A stretch of 64,000 nt of DNA, taken from Anaeromassilibacillus senegalensis (GTDB lineage: Bacteria > Bacillota > Clostridia > Oscillospirales > Acutalibacteraceae). The notes beneath the pieces are model-generated. The model saw nothing but the letters and a program-made list of their open reading frames with translations. It did not search any database and was not told the DNA's origin. The first letter of the stretch is position 1. Each line of letters begins with the position of its first letter. The stretch spans positions 574,153 through 638,152 of the forward strand of contig NZ_JAFBIT010000002.1 of assembly GCF_021531715.1 (NCBI RefSeq), written 5' to 3'. This document shows, piece after piece, positions 8,612 to 19,151 of this stretch. The position numbers were made by a program, and so were the translations under genes.

Positions 8612-9580
8612 TTACTTTTCCGGCTCGACGAGATGACAGGCACAGAAGTGACCGGGTCTGATCTCGCGGAGCGTCGGCTTCGACTCTTTGCACTTGTCGC
8701 ATGCGACCGGGCAGCGGCCCGCGAAGTTGCAGCCCTTCGGCGTGTTGATCGGGCTGGGCACGTCACCGGTGAGAATCTGGCGCTGCTTCTGGGCTTCCTT
8801 GCTCGGATCCGGAATCGGAACCGCGGACAGAAGCGCCTTGGAATACGGGTGCAGCGTGTTTTTGTACAGCTCATCGGAGGACGCAAGCTCCACGACATTG
8901 CCGAGGTACATGACCGCGATGCGGTCGCTGATATACTTGACAATGTTCAGGTCATGCGCGATGAACAGGAACGTGAGGCCGAGCTTCTTCTGCAGGTCGT
9001 GCAGGAGATTGATGATCTGAGACTGGATGGAAACGTCCAGCGCGGAGATCGGCTCGTCGCAGACGATGAATTCCGGCTCGATCGCGAGCGCACGGGCAAT
9101 GCCGATACGCTGGCGCTGGCCACCGGAGAACTCGTGCGGGAAGCGGTTCGCGTGCTCGCGGTTCAGACCGACGAGCTCGAGCAGCTCATAGACGCGCTCC
9201 TGGCGCTTTTTCGCGTCGTACATATTGTGGATGACCATACCCTCCTCGATGATAGAGGCAACGGTCATACGGGGATCCAGAGAGGCGTACGGGTCCTGGA
9301 AGATGATCTGCGCCTTCTTGGCGTACTTGAAGCGCGTGGAGGCGTTCTTCAGGTTCAGCTCCTCGCCGTCGTATTCCAGCTTGCCGGAGGTCGCCGGGTA
9401 GATGCCCATGGCGACGCGTCCGAGCGTGGACTTACCGCAGCCGGATTCGCCGACGAGACCGAGCGTCTCGCCCTTGTAGATATCGAGTGTTACATGGTCG
9501 ACGGCCTTCAGCATGCCGCCGGAAACCTTAAAATGCTTGCATACGTCATCCAGAACGATCAGTTTTTCCTTACTGCTCAT
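8612..9580 (-). CDS. oppF: Oligopeptide ABC transporter ATPase
   Basis: A 322-residue ATP-binding subunit of a peptide importer. Walker A GESGCGKST is near residue 45, the signature SGGQRQRIGIARAL near 150, and Walker B ends in FIVCDEP. The C-terminal oligopeptide domain has four Cys (GCNFAGRCPVACDKC) that in relatives bind an iron-sulfur cluster. It forms a heterodimer with OppD at the inner face of the membrane. The start is ATG 9580, with AAGGGG upstream; it overlaps the end of oppD by 11 bases. Last gene of opp(A)BCDF. Opp and Dpp cannot be told apart from sequence alone. Confidence 0.9.
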   Translation of the reverse strand: MSSKEKLIVLDDVCKHFKVSGGMLKAVDHVTLDIYKGETLGLVGESGCGKSTLGRVAMGIYPATSGKLEYDGEELNLKNASTRFKYAKKAQIIFQDPYASLDPRMTVASIIEEGMVIHNMYDAKKRQERVYELLELVGLNREHANRFPHEFSGGQRQRIGIARALAIEPEFIVCDEPISALDVSIQSQIINLLHDLQKKLGLTFLFIAHDLNIVKYISDRIAVMYLGNVVELASSDELYKNTLHPYSKALLSAVPIPDPSKEAQKQRQILTGDVPSPINTPKGCNFAGRCPVACDKCKESKPTLREIRPGHFCACHLVEPEK

Positions 9581-10583
9581 CCGGCTCACCCCTTTCCGCT
9601 GCACTCGGGCAATCGGGATGCAGCAGCCAGCAGGCTGCCTCATGACCCTCGCCGACCTTGAAGACAGGCGGCTGCTCGTCGTGACAGATCTTCATGCAGT
9701 GTGTGCAGCGCGCGCCGAAGCCGCAGCCCTTGGGCGGGTTGAGCAGATCCGGCGGTGTGCCCGGAATCGAGACGAGGCGCTGCGCCTTCGTCATATCCAC
9801 GGACGGCAGGCTCTTCAGAAGCGCCTGCGTGTACGGGTGGGCATTGCGGTAGAAAATATCCTCGCAGGTGCCGGTCTCGACAACCTTGCCCGCGTACATG
9901 ACCGCCACGCGATCCGCCATCGACGCGACGACGCCGAGGTCGTGCGTGATCAGGATGATCGCGGTGTTCGTCTTTTCCTTGATCTCCGCGAGCAGATCCA
10001 TGATCTGCGCCTGAATCGTAACATCCAGCGCGGTGGTCGGCTCGTCGGCGATCAGCAGCTTCGGGTTGCAGGAGAGCGCCATAGCGATCATCGCGCGCTG
10101 GCGCATACCGCCGGAGAACTCGTGCGGATACTGCTTCGCGCGCTCCTCCGGGTTCGGAATGTTGACCATGGTCAGGTATTTGATCGCCTCGGCCTTAGCT
10201 TCGGCGGCGGAGAGATGACGGTGATGCTGGATCGCCTCGACGATCTGCTTGCCGACGGGCTTCGTCGGGTTCAGGCAGGTCATCGGATCCTGGAAAATCA
10301 TGGAGACTTCCTTGCCGCGAATGCTCTGCATCTCTTTCTCGGAGGCGGCGACGATGTCGTGCTCGCCGAGCTGGACGGTGCCCTCCTTGATTCTTGCGGG
10401 CGGCATCGGATTCAGCTTCATAATGGTCTGCGCCGAAACGCTCTTTCCGCAGCCGGACTCGCCGACGATCGCGAGCACCTCGCCCTCGTCGAGAGAGAAG
10501 GTGACGCCGCGGACGGCCTTCACTTCGCCGGCATACGTATCAAAGGAAACGTGCAGGTTCTGCACATCCAAAACTTTACTCAT
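9570..10583 (-). CDS. oppD: Oligopeptide ABC transporter ATPase
   Basis: A 337-residue ATP-binding subunit. Walker A GESGCGKSVSA (about 38-48), signature SGGMRQRAMIAMAL, Walker B LLIADEPTTALD, and a C-terminal Cys motif GCGFGARCTHCMKIC. Partner of OppF in powering peptide uptake. The start at 10583 is preceded by GGAGG; the Shine-Dalgarno overlaps the end of oppC, showing tight operon packing. Confidence 0.9.
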   Translation of the reverse strand: MSKVLDVQNLHVSFDTYAGEVKAVRGVTFSLDEGEVLAIVGESGCGKSVSAQTIMKLNPMPPARIKEGTVQLGEHDIVAASEKEMQSIRGKEVSMIFQDPMTCLNPTKPVGKQIVEAIQHHRHLSAAEAKAEAIKYLTMVNIPNPEERAKQYPHEFSGGMRQRAMIAMALSCNPKLLIADEPTTALDVTIQAQIMDLLAEIKEKTNTAIILITHDLGVVASMADRVAVMYAGKVVETGTCEDIFYRNAHPYTQALLKSLPSVDMTKAQRLVSIPGTPPDLLNPPKGCGFGARCTHCMKICHDEQPPVFKVGEGHEAACWLLHPDCPSAAERGEPDEQ

Positions 10584-10589
10584 ATTCGG

Positions 10590-11543
10590 TTACCTCCTCA
10601 AGCGCGGGTCAAATGCATCGCGGAGACCATCGCCCAGCAGGTTAAACGAAAGCATAGTCAAGCTGATGGCGATTGCCGGAACGATCAACTGATACGGATA
10701 CGTCATGAACACGGCCTGACCATTCTGTGCAAGCACGCCCCAGGACGGCTGCGGCACCGGAACGCCGAGACCGATATAGGACAGGAACGCCTCGGTGAAG
10801 ATGGCGCTCGGAATCGCCAGCGTGACGTTGATGATGATGACGGAGAGCGCGTTCGGAATCAGGTGCTTTGCAATGATGCGGGAGCCCTTCGCGCCCATCG
10901 CCTCCGCGGCGATGATGAATTCCTGGTTCTTAAGCTGGAGCACCTGACCGCGCACAAGACGCGCCATGCCGGTCCAGCCCGTGACGCCGTAGGCGACGAC
11001 CATCGTAAAGATGCCCTTCGGGAGCACCATCATCAGCAGGATGACGACGATCAGATACGGGATACCGTTGACAATCTCGACGATACGCATCATGATGACG
11101 TCCGTCGTGCCGCCGATATAGCCGGAAACGCCACCGTAGATCATACCCACGATGAGGTTGACGAAAACCGCGGCAAAGGCGATCATCAGCGAGACGCGAC
11201 CGCCCTCAAAGGCGCGGACAAACAGGTCACGACCGAGGTTGTCGGTGCCGAAGATATGCACGTGTCCCTGTCCCTCAAAGCGGGAGTCGGTGCAGGGGGT
11301 CATGAAGCCCTTGTTGATCTCGCCGAGGTGCTGCTCGCGGCTCTCAAACGGGGAGAAGAACGGGATGATGATGCAGGTCAGAATGATCAGAACGATCATG
11401 AAGAAGCACACGACGGCAACCTTGTTTTTCAGCAGACGACCGATCGCGTCCTTCCAGAACGTGGTGCTCGGGCGGGAAATGCCCTCGCGGCGCTCCGGGT
11501 CGGAGCCGATCCACGCAAAGCGGCTTTTCTCAATTTTAGTCAT
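10590..11543 (-). CDS. oppC: Oligopeptide ABC transporter permease
   Basis: A 317-residue permease with an N-terminal OppC extension helix (about residues 38-60) and a five-helix binding-protein-dependent permease domain. The EAA loop for ATPase contact is EFIIAAEAMGAKGSRIIAKHL. Preceded by GGAGG; it starts two bases after the oppB stop. Confidence 0.92.
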   Translation of the reverse strand: MTKIEKSRFAWIGSDPERREGISRPSTTFWKDAIGRLLKNKVAVVCFFMIVLIILTCIIIPFFSPFESREQHLGEINKGFMTPCTDSRFEGQGHVHIFGTDNLGRDLFVRAFEGGRVSLMIAFAAVFVNLIVGMIYGGVSGYIGGTTDVIMMRIVEIVNGIPYLIVVILLMMVLPKGIFTMVVAYGVTGWTGMARLVRGQVLQLKNQEFIIAAEAMGAKGSRIIAKHLIPNALSVIIINVTLAIPSAIFTEAFLSYIGLGVPVPQPSWGVLAQNGQAVFMTYPYQLIVPAIAISLTMLSFNLLGDGLRDAFDPRLRR

Positions 11544-11545
11544 AC

Positions 11546-12481
11546 TCAGCCCTCCAATTTCACTCTCGGGTCAATCAGACCATACGCGAGGTCGACGACA
11601 AGGTTTGCAAGGATCAGGAACGCGCCGTAGAAAATCGTGGTGCCGGCGATCATGTTGTAGTCGAGACCCTGCACGCTCTGCACGAAGTAACGACCGAGAC
11701 CCGGGATACCGAACACAGTCTCCACGACGAAGCCGCCGGTGAGAACGCTCGCGGTAATCGGACCAAGCACAGTGATAACCGGCATGATCGCGTTGCGCAG
11801 CGCATGCTTGAAGATGATGCCGCTCTGCGAAAGACCCTTCGCCTTCGCGGTCTTGATGTAGTCCTGTCCGAGAACGTCCAGCATGCTGGTACGCATCAGA
11901 CGGGAGATCGTGGCGAGCGAGCCGAAGCCGAGCGCGATGACCGGCAGAATCTGGCTGTTGAGCTTATCCCAGCCGGTGATCGCAAAGAGACGCACGCCGG
12001 TTGCCATGTAGAGTTTTAAGCCGAGCGTATACTGCAAAAGCGACGCCACAATAAAGGAAGGCACCGAGACGCCGATCAGCGCGATAATCATGCAGACGCT
12101 GTCTGCCGCCTTGCCGCGCTTGATCGCGGCGAGCGTGCCGAGCAGAACGCCGCCGATGAAGGCGAAGATGATGGCGCGGATACCGACATCGAACGAAACG
12201 ACGAACGCCTCGCCGATCATCAGCGTGACCGCGCGGTTATACGTGAGGGAAACGCCGAGGTCACCCTGCACAACATTGCCAATATAGATGAAGAACTGCT
12301 GCCATACGGGCTTGTCCAGTCCGTACTTCTGCATCAAAGCGTCCATCTGTGCCTGCGGAAGCTGCTTTTCACCGGTGAACGGATCGCCCGGAAGCATCTG
12401 CATCATAAAGAATGTGAGCGCCACCAGCAGAAACAACGTAGCAATGGAATAGGCCAAACGCTTTAAAACGTATTTGGTCAT
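11546..12481 (-). CDS. oppB: Oligopeptide ABC transporter permease
   Basis: A 311-residue permease with six predicted membrane helices. It has the OppB N-terminal helix (TKYVLKRLAYSIATLFLLVA) and the EAA loop DYIKTAKAKGLSQSGIIFKHAL. The ATG at 12481 is chosen because GAGAGGTGG lies eight bases upstream; the in-frame GTG at 12493 overlaps that site. It is separated from oppA by about 350 bases of strongly structured non-coding sequence, so it is probably expressed at a lower level than oppA. Confidence 0.92.
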   Translation of the reverse strand: MTKYVLKRLAYSIATLFLLVALTFFMMQMLPGDPFTGEKQLPQAQMDALMQKYGLDKPVWQQFFIYIGNVVQGDLGVSLTYNRAVTLMIGEAFVVSFDVGIRAIIFAFIGGVLLGTLAAIKRGKAADSVCMIIALIGVSVPSFIVASLLQYTLGLKLYMATGVRLFAITGWDKLNSQILPVIALGFGSLATISRLMRTSMLDVLGQDYIKTAKAKGLSQSGIIFKHALRNAIMPVITVLGPITASVLTGGFVVETVFGIPGLGRYFVQSVQGLDYNMIAGTTIFYGAFLILANLVVDLAYGLIDPRVKLEG

Positions 12482-12546
12482 GACGCAAACCACCTCTCTT
12501 GTTTGTAGTAGATTGTTGTAGATAAAACATAAGCAGTATCAAAACG

Positions 12547-12607
12547 CGGACAAAGCCGCCGACGTTTTTACGGTCGAGAGCCGCAAAAACGCCCGCGGCC
12601 TTGTCCG
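12547..12607 (-). other. Long stem-loop in the oppA-oppB gap
   Basis: Arms 12547-12573 and 12581-12607 (27 bases each) around a 7-base loop. In the minus-strand RNA, 26 of 27 positions pair, and the three non-Watson-Crick positions are G-U; in the plus-strand RNA the same positions would be A-C mismatches. That asymmetry argues for an RNA element of the opp transcript. Confidence 0.7.
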
Positions 12608-12623
12608 ATAAACGACAATATAA

Positions 12624-12670
12624 CAAAAAATGTGCAAAGGATCGGTGATACTGTGGCCGCCTTTGGCACA
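12624..12670 (-). terminator. Terminator-like hairpin in the oppA-oppB gap
   Basis: Minus-strand RNA TGTGCCAAAGG pairs with CCTTTGCACA (one bulge), followed directly by six T. The loop is long (about 19 bases), so termination is probably partial. Confidence 0.5.
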
Positions 12671-12741
12671 TTGGGTTTTCGAATCAGATGCGCGTCCATA
12701 CCGGACACACGCGAACAGTTGTTAAAACACTAAAGCGAAAA

Positions 12742-12785
12742 GATAAATAAAAACAGTCCGGTGCGGTACACACGAGGTGTACCGC
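12742..12785 (-). terminator. Hairpin and T-run after oppA
   Basis: Perfect nine-base stem GCGGTACAC/GTGTACCGC (12763-12785), then about ten bases later a TTTTTATTT tract. Probably terminates part of the oppA transcripts. Confidence 0.5.
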
Positions 12786-12816
12786 AAACCGAAACCGTAT
12801 TTATTGATTTTGCTCA

Positions 12817-12834
12817 AGTCCGGAAGCCCGGACT
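12817..12834 (-). other. Small hairpin just after the oppA stop
   Basis: AGTCCGG/CCGGACT with a four-base loop, 13 bases past the oppA stop. A likely 3'-end protecting structure. Confidence 0.4.
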
Positions 12835-12846
12835 ATCTTCACAAAA

Positions 12847-14595
12847 TTAGGAAAGCTTTACGTAGACAGCGTTGATATCCTGGAAGGTGGATCTGTGCAT
12901 GCCGCCCTTGATCTTCTCGGAGCAAGCATAGGAGGGAGCTCTCCAGAACATCGGCGCGATCGGAAGCTCTTCCGCGATGATCTGCTCGCACTCGATGAAA
13001 TAGCCTTCGCGCTTCTCAAGGTCTGTCTCGGTTGCAGCCAGCGCAATCAGCTCGTCATATCTCGCGTTGGAGAAGCCGGTCTGGTTGTTGCCGCCGTCTG
13101 TGACCCACAGATCGAGGAACGTGTTCGGGTCGTTGTAGTCCGGGCCCCAACCGGTGATGGACATGACGTAGTTGCCGTCCTTTCTGTTCTGAGAGCCCTG
13201 CTTTGTGATCATGGAGTTAACCGTGACTTCGATGCCGAGGTTGGTTCTCCACTGCTCCTGATAGAAGGAAGCCTCTGCAATTGCCGTAGCGGAATCGCCG
13301 CAGTCGATGGAGAGGTTCGCGTTGAGGTCCTCAACTGTGCAGCCGAGCTCCTCAAGAGCCTTGTTGAGGTATTCCTTAGCCTTTGCCGGATCGCCGCTTG
13401 CCTCATAGAGGGTGCCGACCTTACCAGCGAAGGAGGTGCCGTCCGCGCCCAGAACAGCCGGAGCCGTGAAGGACGTCATCGGGATGTTGTTGTTCTGCCA
13501 GACCGTTTCGATTTCCTTCTGTCTGTCGATTGCAAGGAAGAGAGCCTGACGGAGGTTCTTATTTGCGATGTACTGATTCTTGTGGTTGTAGTAAACATAG
13601 AACGCAGAGCCGTCGGAGTAAGACTCAACCTTCGCGCCTGCAGCCTCAGCCTGCTTGATCAGTTCGCCCGTGCCGAGACCAACCATGTCGAGCTCGCCGG
13701 CGAGGAATGCGGAGAGAGACGCGTTACCGTCTGTGATAATCTTCCATGTGATCTGCTCAACTTCGATGTTCGCAGCGTCATGGAACGCATCGTTCTTCTG
13801 CATGACGATCTTGTCGTTGTGGGTCCACTCGGTGAGAGCGAAAGCGCCGTTTGTGCAGAAGTACTGAGCCTCTGTGGAATAGAGATCCGCACCGACAGCC
13901 TCATAGAATCTCTGGTTGATCGGAGCGAAGGTGCCAAAGGAGAACTGGCTCAGCGCATAAGCGGTCGGCTGCTCGAGGGTAACTTCGAGGGTGTAGTCGT
14001 CGATAACCTTAACGCCGACATCTTCCCAATTGCACTCGCCGTTGTAGTAAGCTTCGCCGTTCTTGAGGATGTAGAGGAAGTATGCGTAGTCAGAACCGAC
14101 TTCCGGATTCAGAGCCTGGCTCCAAGCGAACTCAAAGTCCTTCGCCGTAACCGGGTCGCCGTTTGTCCAAACGCCATCCTTGCGGAGGTGGAAGGTGTAA
14201 ACGGTCTGGGTGTCGTCGATATCCCAAGTCTCCGCAGCGCCAGCCATGACGTTGTCGTTGTCGTCGAGCATGACGAGGTTCTCATACATGTGCTTGAACA
14301 GAGAGAACTCGATGGAATAGGTGGAGGTCAGGGTGTTCAGACCCGTCGGCTCCATGCCTGCGTTCAGATTGATGTTCTTTGCGTCATCAACTGCTTTCGG
14401 TGTGAAGATCGCTGCTGCGTCGCCTGCCGGCTCCGCTGCAGAGGACTCTTCGCCCGCCTCGGAGGATTCCTCAGCGGTGCTGGAAGTGCTGCTCTCGGAA
14501 GCTGTGCTGGAGGTTGTGTTGCCACCGCAAGCTGCGAACGCGGTAACAACCAGAGCCAGAGCAAGAACCAGAGCCAAAACCTTCTTCAGTTTCAT
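12847..14595 (-). CDS. oppA: Oligopeptide-binding lipoprotein
   Basis: A 582-residue extracytoplasmic solute-binding protein of family 5. The lipoprotein signal peptide has lipobox AFAAC at about 18-22, then a low-complexity Ser/Thr/Glu linker (about 23-55) and the two-lobed peptide-binding domain. It captures peptides on the outer face of the membrane and hands them to OppBC. The start has AGGAGG upstream, and a promoter lies at 14670-14698. It is the first gene of the opp cluster, separated from oppB by hairpins, an arrangement that usually makes binding protein in excess over permease. Confidence 0.92.
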   Translation of the reverse strand: MKLKKVLALVLALALVVTAFAACGGNTTSSTASESSTSSTAEESSEAGEESSAAEPAGDAAAIFTPKAVDDAKNINLNAGMEPTGLNTLTSTYSIEFSLFKHMYENLVMLDDNDNVMAGAAETWDIDDTQTVYTFHLRKDGVWTNGDPVTAKDFEFAWSQALNPEVGSDYAYFLYILKNGEAYYNGECNWEDVGVKVIDDYTLEVTLEQPTAYALSQFSFGTFAPINQRFYEAVGADLYSTEAQYFCTNGAFALTEWTHNDKIVMQKNDAFHDAANIEVEQITWKIITDGNASLSAFLAGELDMVGLGTGELIKQAEAAGAKVESYSDGSAFYVYYNHKNQYIANKNLRQALFLAIDRQKEIETVWQNNNIPMTSFTAPAVLGADGTSFAGKVGTLYEASGDPAKAKEYLNKALEELGCTVEDLNANLSIDCGDSATAIAEASFYQEQWRTNLGIEVTVNSMITKQGSQNRKDGNYVMSITGWGPDYNDPNTFLDLWVTDGGNNQTGFSNARYDELIALAATETDLEKREGYFIECEQIIAEELPIAPMFWRAPSYACSEKIKGGMHRSTFQDINAVYVKLS

Positions 14596-14669
14596 TTCTT
14601 GTTCCTCCTAATTAAATATAGGTGATTGAATTATGAAATTTCCGTTCAGCGAAAATTCATATTGGATAT

Positions 14670-14698
14670 ATAATACAGCATAAAATTCACAACCGCAA
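14670..14698 (-). promoter_or_regulatory. Promoter of oppA
   Basis: TTGCGG (14693-14698), 17-base spacer, TATTAT (14670-14675), minus strand. Confidence 0.6.
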
Positions 14699-14700
14699 GT

Positions 14701-15043
14701 GACAAATCAAAGTAATTGTGTCGCGCATTCGGAAAAAATTTTGTAGAAACTGCTCATCAGCGATGTACACAAGCTGAATTCCAGCCAAAAAGTATCTCAC
14801 GTTTGTAATTATTTCTTCACAAAACTGAGAACTGCCCATTTTCCGCAGACATTCTGCGGATTTTTGTCCTTGTGTGACGGCAAAACGCTTTTTTCCTGCA
14901 TTTTTCTCGGCAAAATATGTGTGATAACAACAAGATGTGGTGTCCGCTGACAAAAGACGGAGTATATGGGGATGCAGCCATGCAGTTATTCTTCGCCATC
15001 TATCATTTATATAGTATGCCGGGATTTCCATGGCCGCCCGGCT
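14701..15043. other. Gene-free stretch between oppA promoter and guaB terminator
   Basis: About 340 bases without a credible gene. The one clear structure is a plus-strand terminator-like hairpin at 14842-14865 (TCCGCAGA/TCTGCGGA, then five T) with no plus-strand gene before it. It could end a small RNA, but no convincing promoter was found. Confidence 0.4.
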
Positions 15044-15083
15044 GCAAAACAAAAGGCGCCTGCCGAAAACCGGCAAGCGCCTG
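15044..15083 (-). terminator. Terminator of guaB
   Basis: AGGCGCTTGCCG/CGGCAGGCGCCT (one U-G pair) followed by TTTTGTTTT on the minus strand. Confidence 0.85.
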
Positions 15084-15098
15084 TACCGTAAGGGTAAA

Positions 15099-16732
<1,634 letters not shown>

Positions 16733-16869
16733 CCGCTTTTTCCGGAGAAAAACAGAGATATTTTCACACCCTAAAGCGCTTCTTCTTGGGAAAAAGCGAC
16801 AAAAAGCGACCGTCTCCGCCAACGCACTCTCGAAACACCGAAATCCGCTAAAAAAATAAGCGGAAAAAC

Positions 16870-16898
16870 TTGACATGGCCGCGCGTTTGATATATTCT
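16870..16898 (+). promoter_or_regulatory. Promoter of the MFS gene at 16963
   Basis: Perfect TTGACA (16870-16875), 17-base spacer, TATTCT (16893-16898). Confidence 0.75.
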
Positions 16899-16962
16899 TT
16901 GCCTAAACCGCAGGGTTGTTGTATTGAAACGGTGAATTCTGAGCAAGCAAAGGATGAAACAC

Positions 16963-18168
16963 ATGAAAAAACTTCATTTTCCCGCCATGACGCCCCAAAG
17001 CGCCGAAGCGCTTCGGCTGGCGGCGGTACAAGGTATCTTCTGGGCCTCGTGGGCCGTCGGCTGCTACCAGACGATTTATCTGCAAAATAACGGCTTTCCC
17101 GCCTCGCAGTTCGGTCTGCTGAACGCCATCGCCTGCGCTGTGGCGATCATCGCGATGACGTTCTGGGGCATGGTGAGCGACCGCATCGGCAGCGTGCGCA
17201 AGATTGTCATTCTCACGCTGACGCTCGGCATTCTGCTGTACGCGCTGATCCCGCTGATCCCGACCGGCAAGTCGTATTCGACGCTACTCTTTCTGATTAT
17301 TATACCCGCCATCGGCTTCTTCCGCGTGCCGATGTCGCCCTTTGTCGACAACCTGACCGTGCGCAACTGCGCGGAGCACCGGCTGAACTACGGCGCCATC
17401 CGCAGCAGCGGCTCTCTTTTCTTCGCGATCTCCGGCGTTATCACGGTCAACTGCCTGATCCCGGCGCTCGGCGTTTCCTCCACCTTCTGGGCGATGGGCC
17501 TTGTGATGATCCCGGCGATCATTCTCGTCTTCTTCTGCTATGAGCCGCAGAGCGGCGTACGCGCAAAGAAAAGTCGCGTCGGCTCCAAGGAGCTCTTCAA
17601 GAACTATCGGTTTGTGGCGTTCCTGCTTTTTGCCTTTTTCTTTTATATTGCCGTAACCTTTGAGGGCAATTTTTTGCCCTACCTGATGTCCGATATCGGC
17701 GTGGAGAGCACAAACATCGGTCTGGTGCTTTCCATCCGCGCGATGATGGAAATCCCGTTCCTGTTCTTCATCGTCAATCTGCGCCGCCATATCAAGCTGC
17801 GCTATCTGATCATGCTGGCCGCCGCGCTGATGGGCGTCGAGTGCCTGCTGCTCGGCTTCTTCGTCTCGTCTCTGCCGCAGTTCATCATCTTCGCCTCGTT
17901 CTTCGGCCTCGGAAACGGCGCGTTCCTCGGCACCTCCACAAATTACATCTACGAGCTTGCGCCCGCCCATCTGCGCGCGACGGCGCACGGCATGTTCATC
18001 TCCGTTTCGCAGGTCGCGGGCATCCTCGGCAATCTGCTCGGCGGCTTTCTCTTCGACGCTGTGGGCGGCAAGCCGTTCTATCTGATCGCGGGCGCCGTAA
18101 TGTTCCTCTCCGTCGTCGTTTTCGCCATAAGCTCCATGAAAAGGCCCTCCGCTGCGCAGGCGGGCTGA
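16963..18168 (+). CDS. MFS transporter, 12-helix
   Basis: A 401-residue major facilitator with two blocks of six hydrophobic helices and a basic central loop (RAKKSRVGSKELFKN, about residue 202). It has the loop 2-3 motif GMVSDRIGSVRK (about residues 70-80). The opening and overall plan resemble the LacY-like/PPP-type MFS_1 group (proton-coupled uptake of sugars, nucleosides or small acids), but no substrate can be read from the sequence. Start at 16963, eight bases after AAAGGA; the ATG at 16954 overlaps that site. Divergent from guaB, with a strong promoter and its own terminator. Confidence 0.8.
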   Translation: MKKLHFPAMTPQSAEALRLAAVQGIFWASWAVGCYQTIYLQNNGFPASQFGLLNAIACAVAIIAMTFWGMVSDRIGSVRKIVILTLTLGILLYALIPLIPTGKSYSTLLFLIIIPAIGFFRVPMSPFVDNLTVRNCAEHRLNYGAIRSSGSLFFAISGVITVNCLIPALGVSSTFWAMGLVMIPAIILVFFCYEPQSGVRAKKSRVGSKELFKNYRFVAFLLFAFFFYIAVTFEGNFLPYLMSDIGVESTNIGLVLSIRAMMEIPFLFFIVNLRRHIKLRYLIMLAAALMGVECLLLGFFVSSLPQFIIFASFFGLGNGAFLGTSTNYIYELAPAHLRATAHGMFISVSQVAGILGNLLGGFLFDAVGGKPFYLIAGAVMFLSVVVFAISSMKRPSAAQAG

Positions 18169-18175
18169 CCACCTT

Positions 18176-18204
18176 CAAAAAGCCGCCCACAAGGCGGTTT
18201 TTTG
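18176..18204 (+). terminator. Terminator of the MFS gene
   Basis: CCGCC/GGCGG with a CACAA loop followed by six T, ten bases past the stop. Confidence 0.8.
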
Positions 18205-18233
18205 TTGCTTTGGAAAAGTTTTTCTGTTATAAT
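18205..18233 (+). promoter_or_regulatory. Promoter of the membrane-protein gene at 18262
   Basis: TTGCTT (18205-18210), 17-base spacer, perfect TATAAT (18228-18233). Confidence 0.7.
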
Positions 18234-18261
18234 GAAAAAAACGCTGAAAGGTGTGTATTCT

Positions 18262-19056
18262 ATGAGTTTTGTCTCTCTTCTGCAGTCCGCTCTGGGGTTT
18301 GTCTTTTCGGCACTGGTCGTGATTGTCGGCCTTGCTTTGGCAATTGTGCCGCTGGCCACGATGCGCAAGCCCGCCGAGCAAACCAGAAAAACGCTGCTGA
18401 TTCTCTCCATCGCAGCCGCGGCCGTTCTGGTGTTATCCACCCTGGTTTCCACCCTGGTTTCTTTGGTTTTCTCCAGTCTCGTTCTGCCCGTCCTGCTCCT
18501 TCGCCTGCTGTACAGCATCTTGGGTGCTGTCACCGCCATGGCGTTTCCCATTGCCGCCTGTATCGGCAAAACGGCTTCGCCGCTCAAGGGCCTGCTTCTG
18601 ATTCTGCCGATTCTTCACGCTTTCTTGAGTCTGATCTCCTCCGCCGGTTTTGATTTCTATTTCGGCCTCGTCTATACGCTGCCCGCATCGGTTTTCGCCG
18701 TTCTCTCCAATCTCCTGCTCGCCGTCGTGCTCGTGCTTGCGATGGTGTGGTATCTGACCGGACAAAAGGCCGCTCTGACACGCGTCGTTCTGATCGCCTC
18801 TCCCGTGGCCTTTGTGCTCTGTCTGATTCTCTCGCTGATCAGCGTCGTCCAATGGACATCCACGCTTGGTATCCCCGTAGGTTTCCCCGCAAATTTCTCG
18901 CTCTTCTTAAACTGGAGCAGTTTGGCTTTTCCCGTTCCGCTGCGCATGCTGCTTATCGCGCTCTTTGCTCTGGCAGCGCGCACTCTGGGCCTCGAGAAAA
19001 CCGCCGCGCCCGTGCCGCCTGCACCGGTCTATCCCACAAACTGGACACAGATGTAA
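18262..19056 (+). CDS. Unknown polytopic membrane protein
   Basis: A 264-residue protein made almost entirely of hydrophobic segments (about seven or eight helices), with short polar loops such as TMRKPAEQTRKT and a short cytoplasmic-type tail. I do not recognise a family and see no catalytic motif. The ATG at 18262 has GAAAGG at eight to nine bases. It is a single transcription unit: own promoter before it, strong terminator after it. It borders the DnaA-box-rich intergenic stretch on its downstream side. Confidence 0.65.
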   Translation: MSFVSLLQSALGFVFSALVVIVGLALAIVPLATMRKPAEQTRKTLLILSIAAAAVLVLSTLVSTLVSLVFSSLVLPVLLLRLLYSILGAVTAMAFPIAACIGKTASPLKGLLLILPILHAFLSLISSAGFDFYFGLVYTLPASVFAVLSNLLLAVVLVLAMVWYLTGQKAALTRVVLIASPVAFVLCLILSLISVVQWTSTLGIPVGFPANFSLFLNWSSLAFPVPLRMLLIALFALAARTLGLEKTAAPVPPAPVYPTNWTQM

Positions 19057-19071
19057 CTGTGATCTTCATAC

Positions 19072-19109
19072 AAAAAAGGGCTGTCGGCCACGTGCTGACA
19101 GCCCTTTTC
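19072..19109 (+). terminator. Terminator of the membrane-protein gene
   Basis: AAAAGGGCTGTC/GACAGCCCTTTT stem with an 11-base loop. Confidence 0.85.
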
Positions 19110-19151
19110 GTATGCCCCAATCATTTTGCTTTTGCACATGATCCGACAAAT

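Noticed and set aside
9513..11630. A 705-codon open frame on the plus strand
   Set aside because: Antisense of oppD and oppC, both of which show complete family motifs.
12369..12671. A 100-codon minus-strand frame across the oppA-oppB gap
   Set aside because: It runs through two strong hairpins and into oppB in another frame, with no RBS. The RNA structures explain the sequence better.
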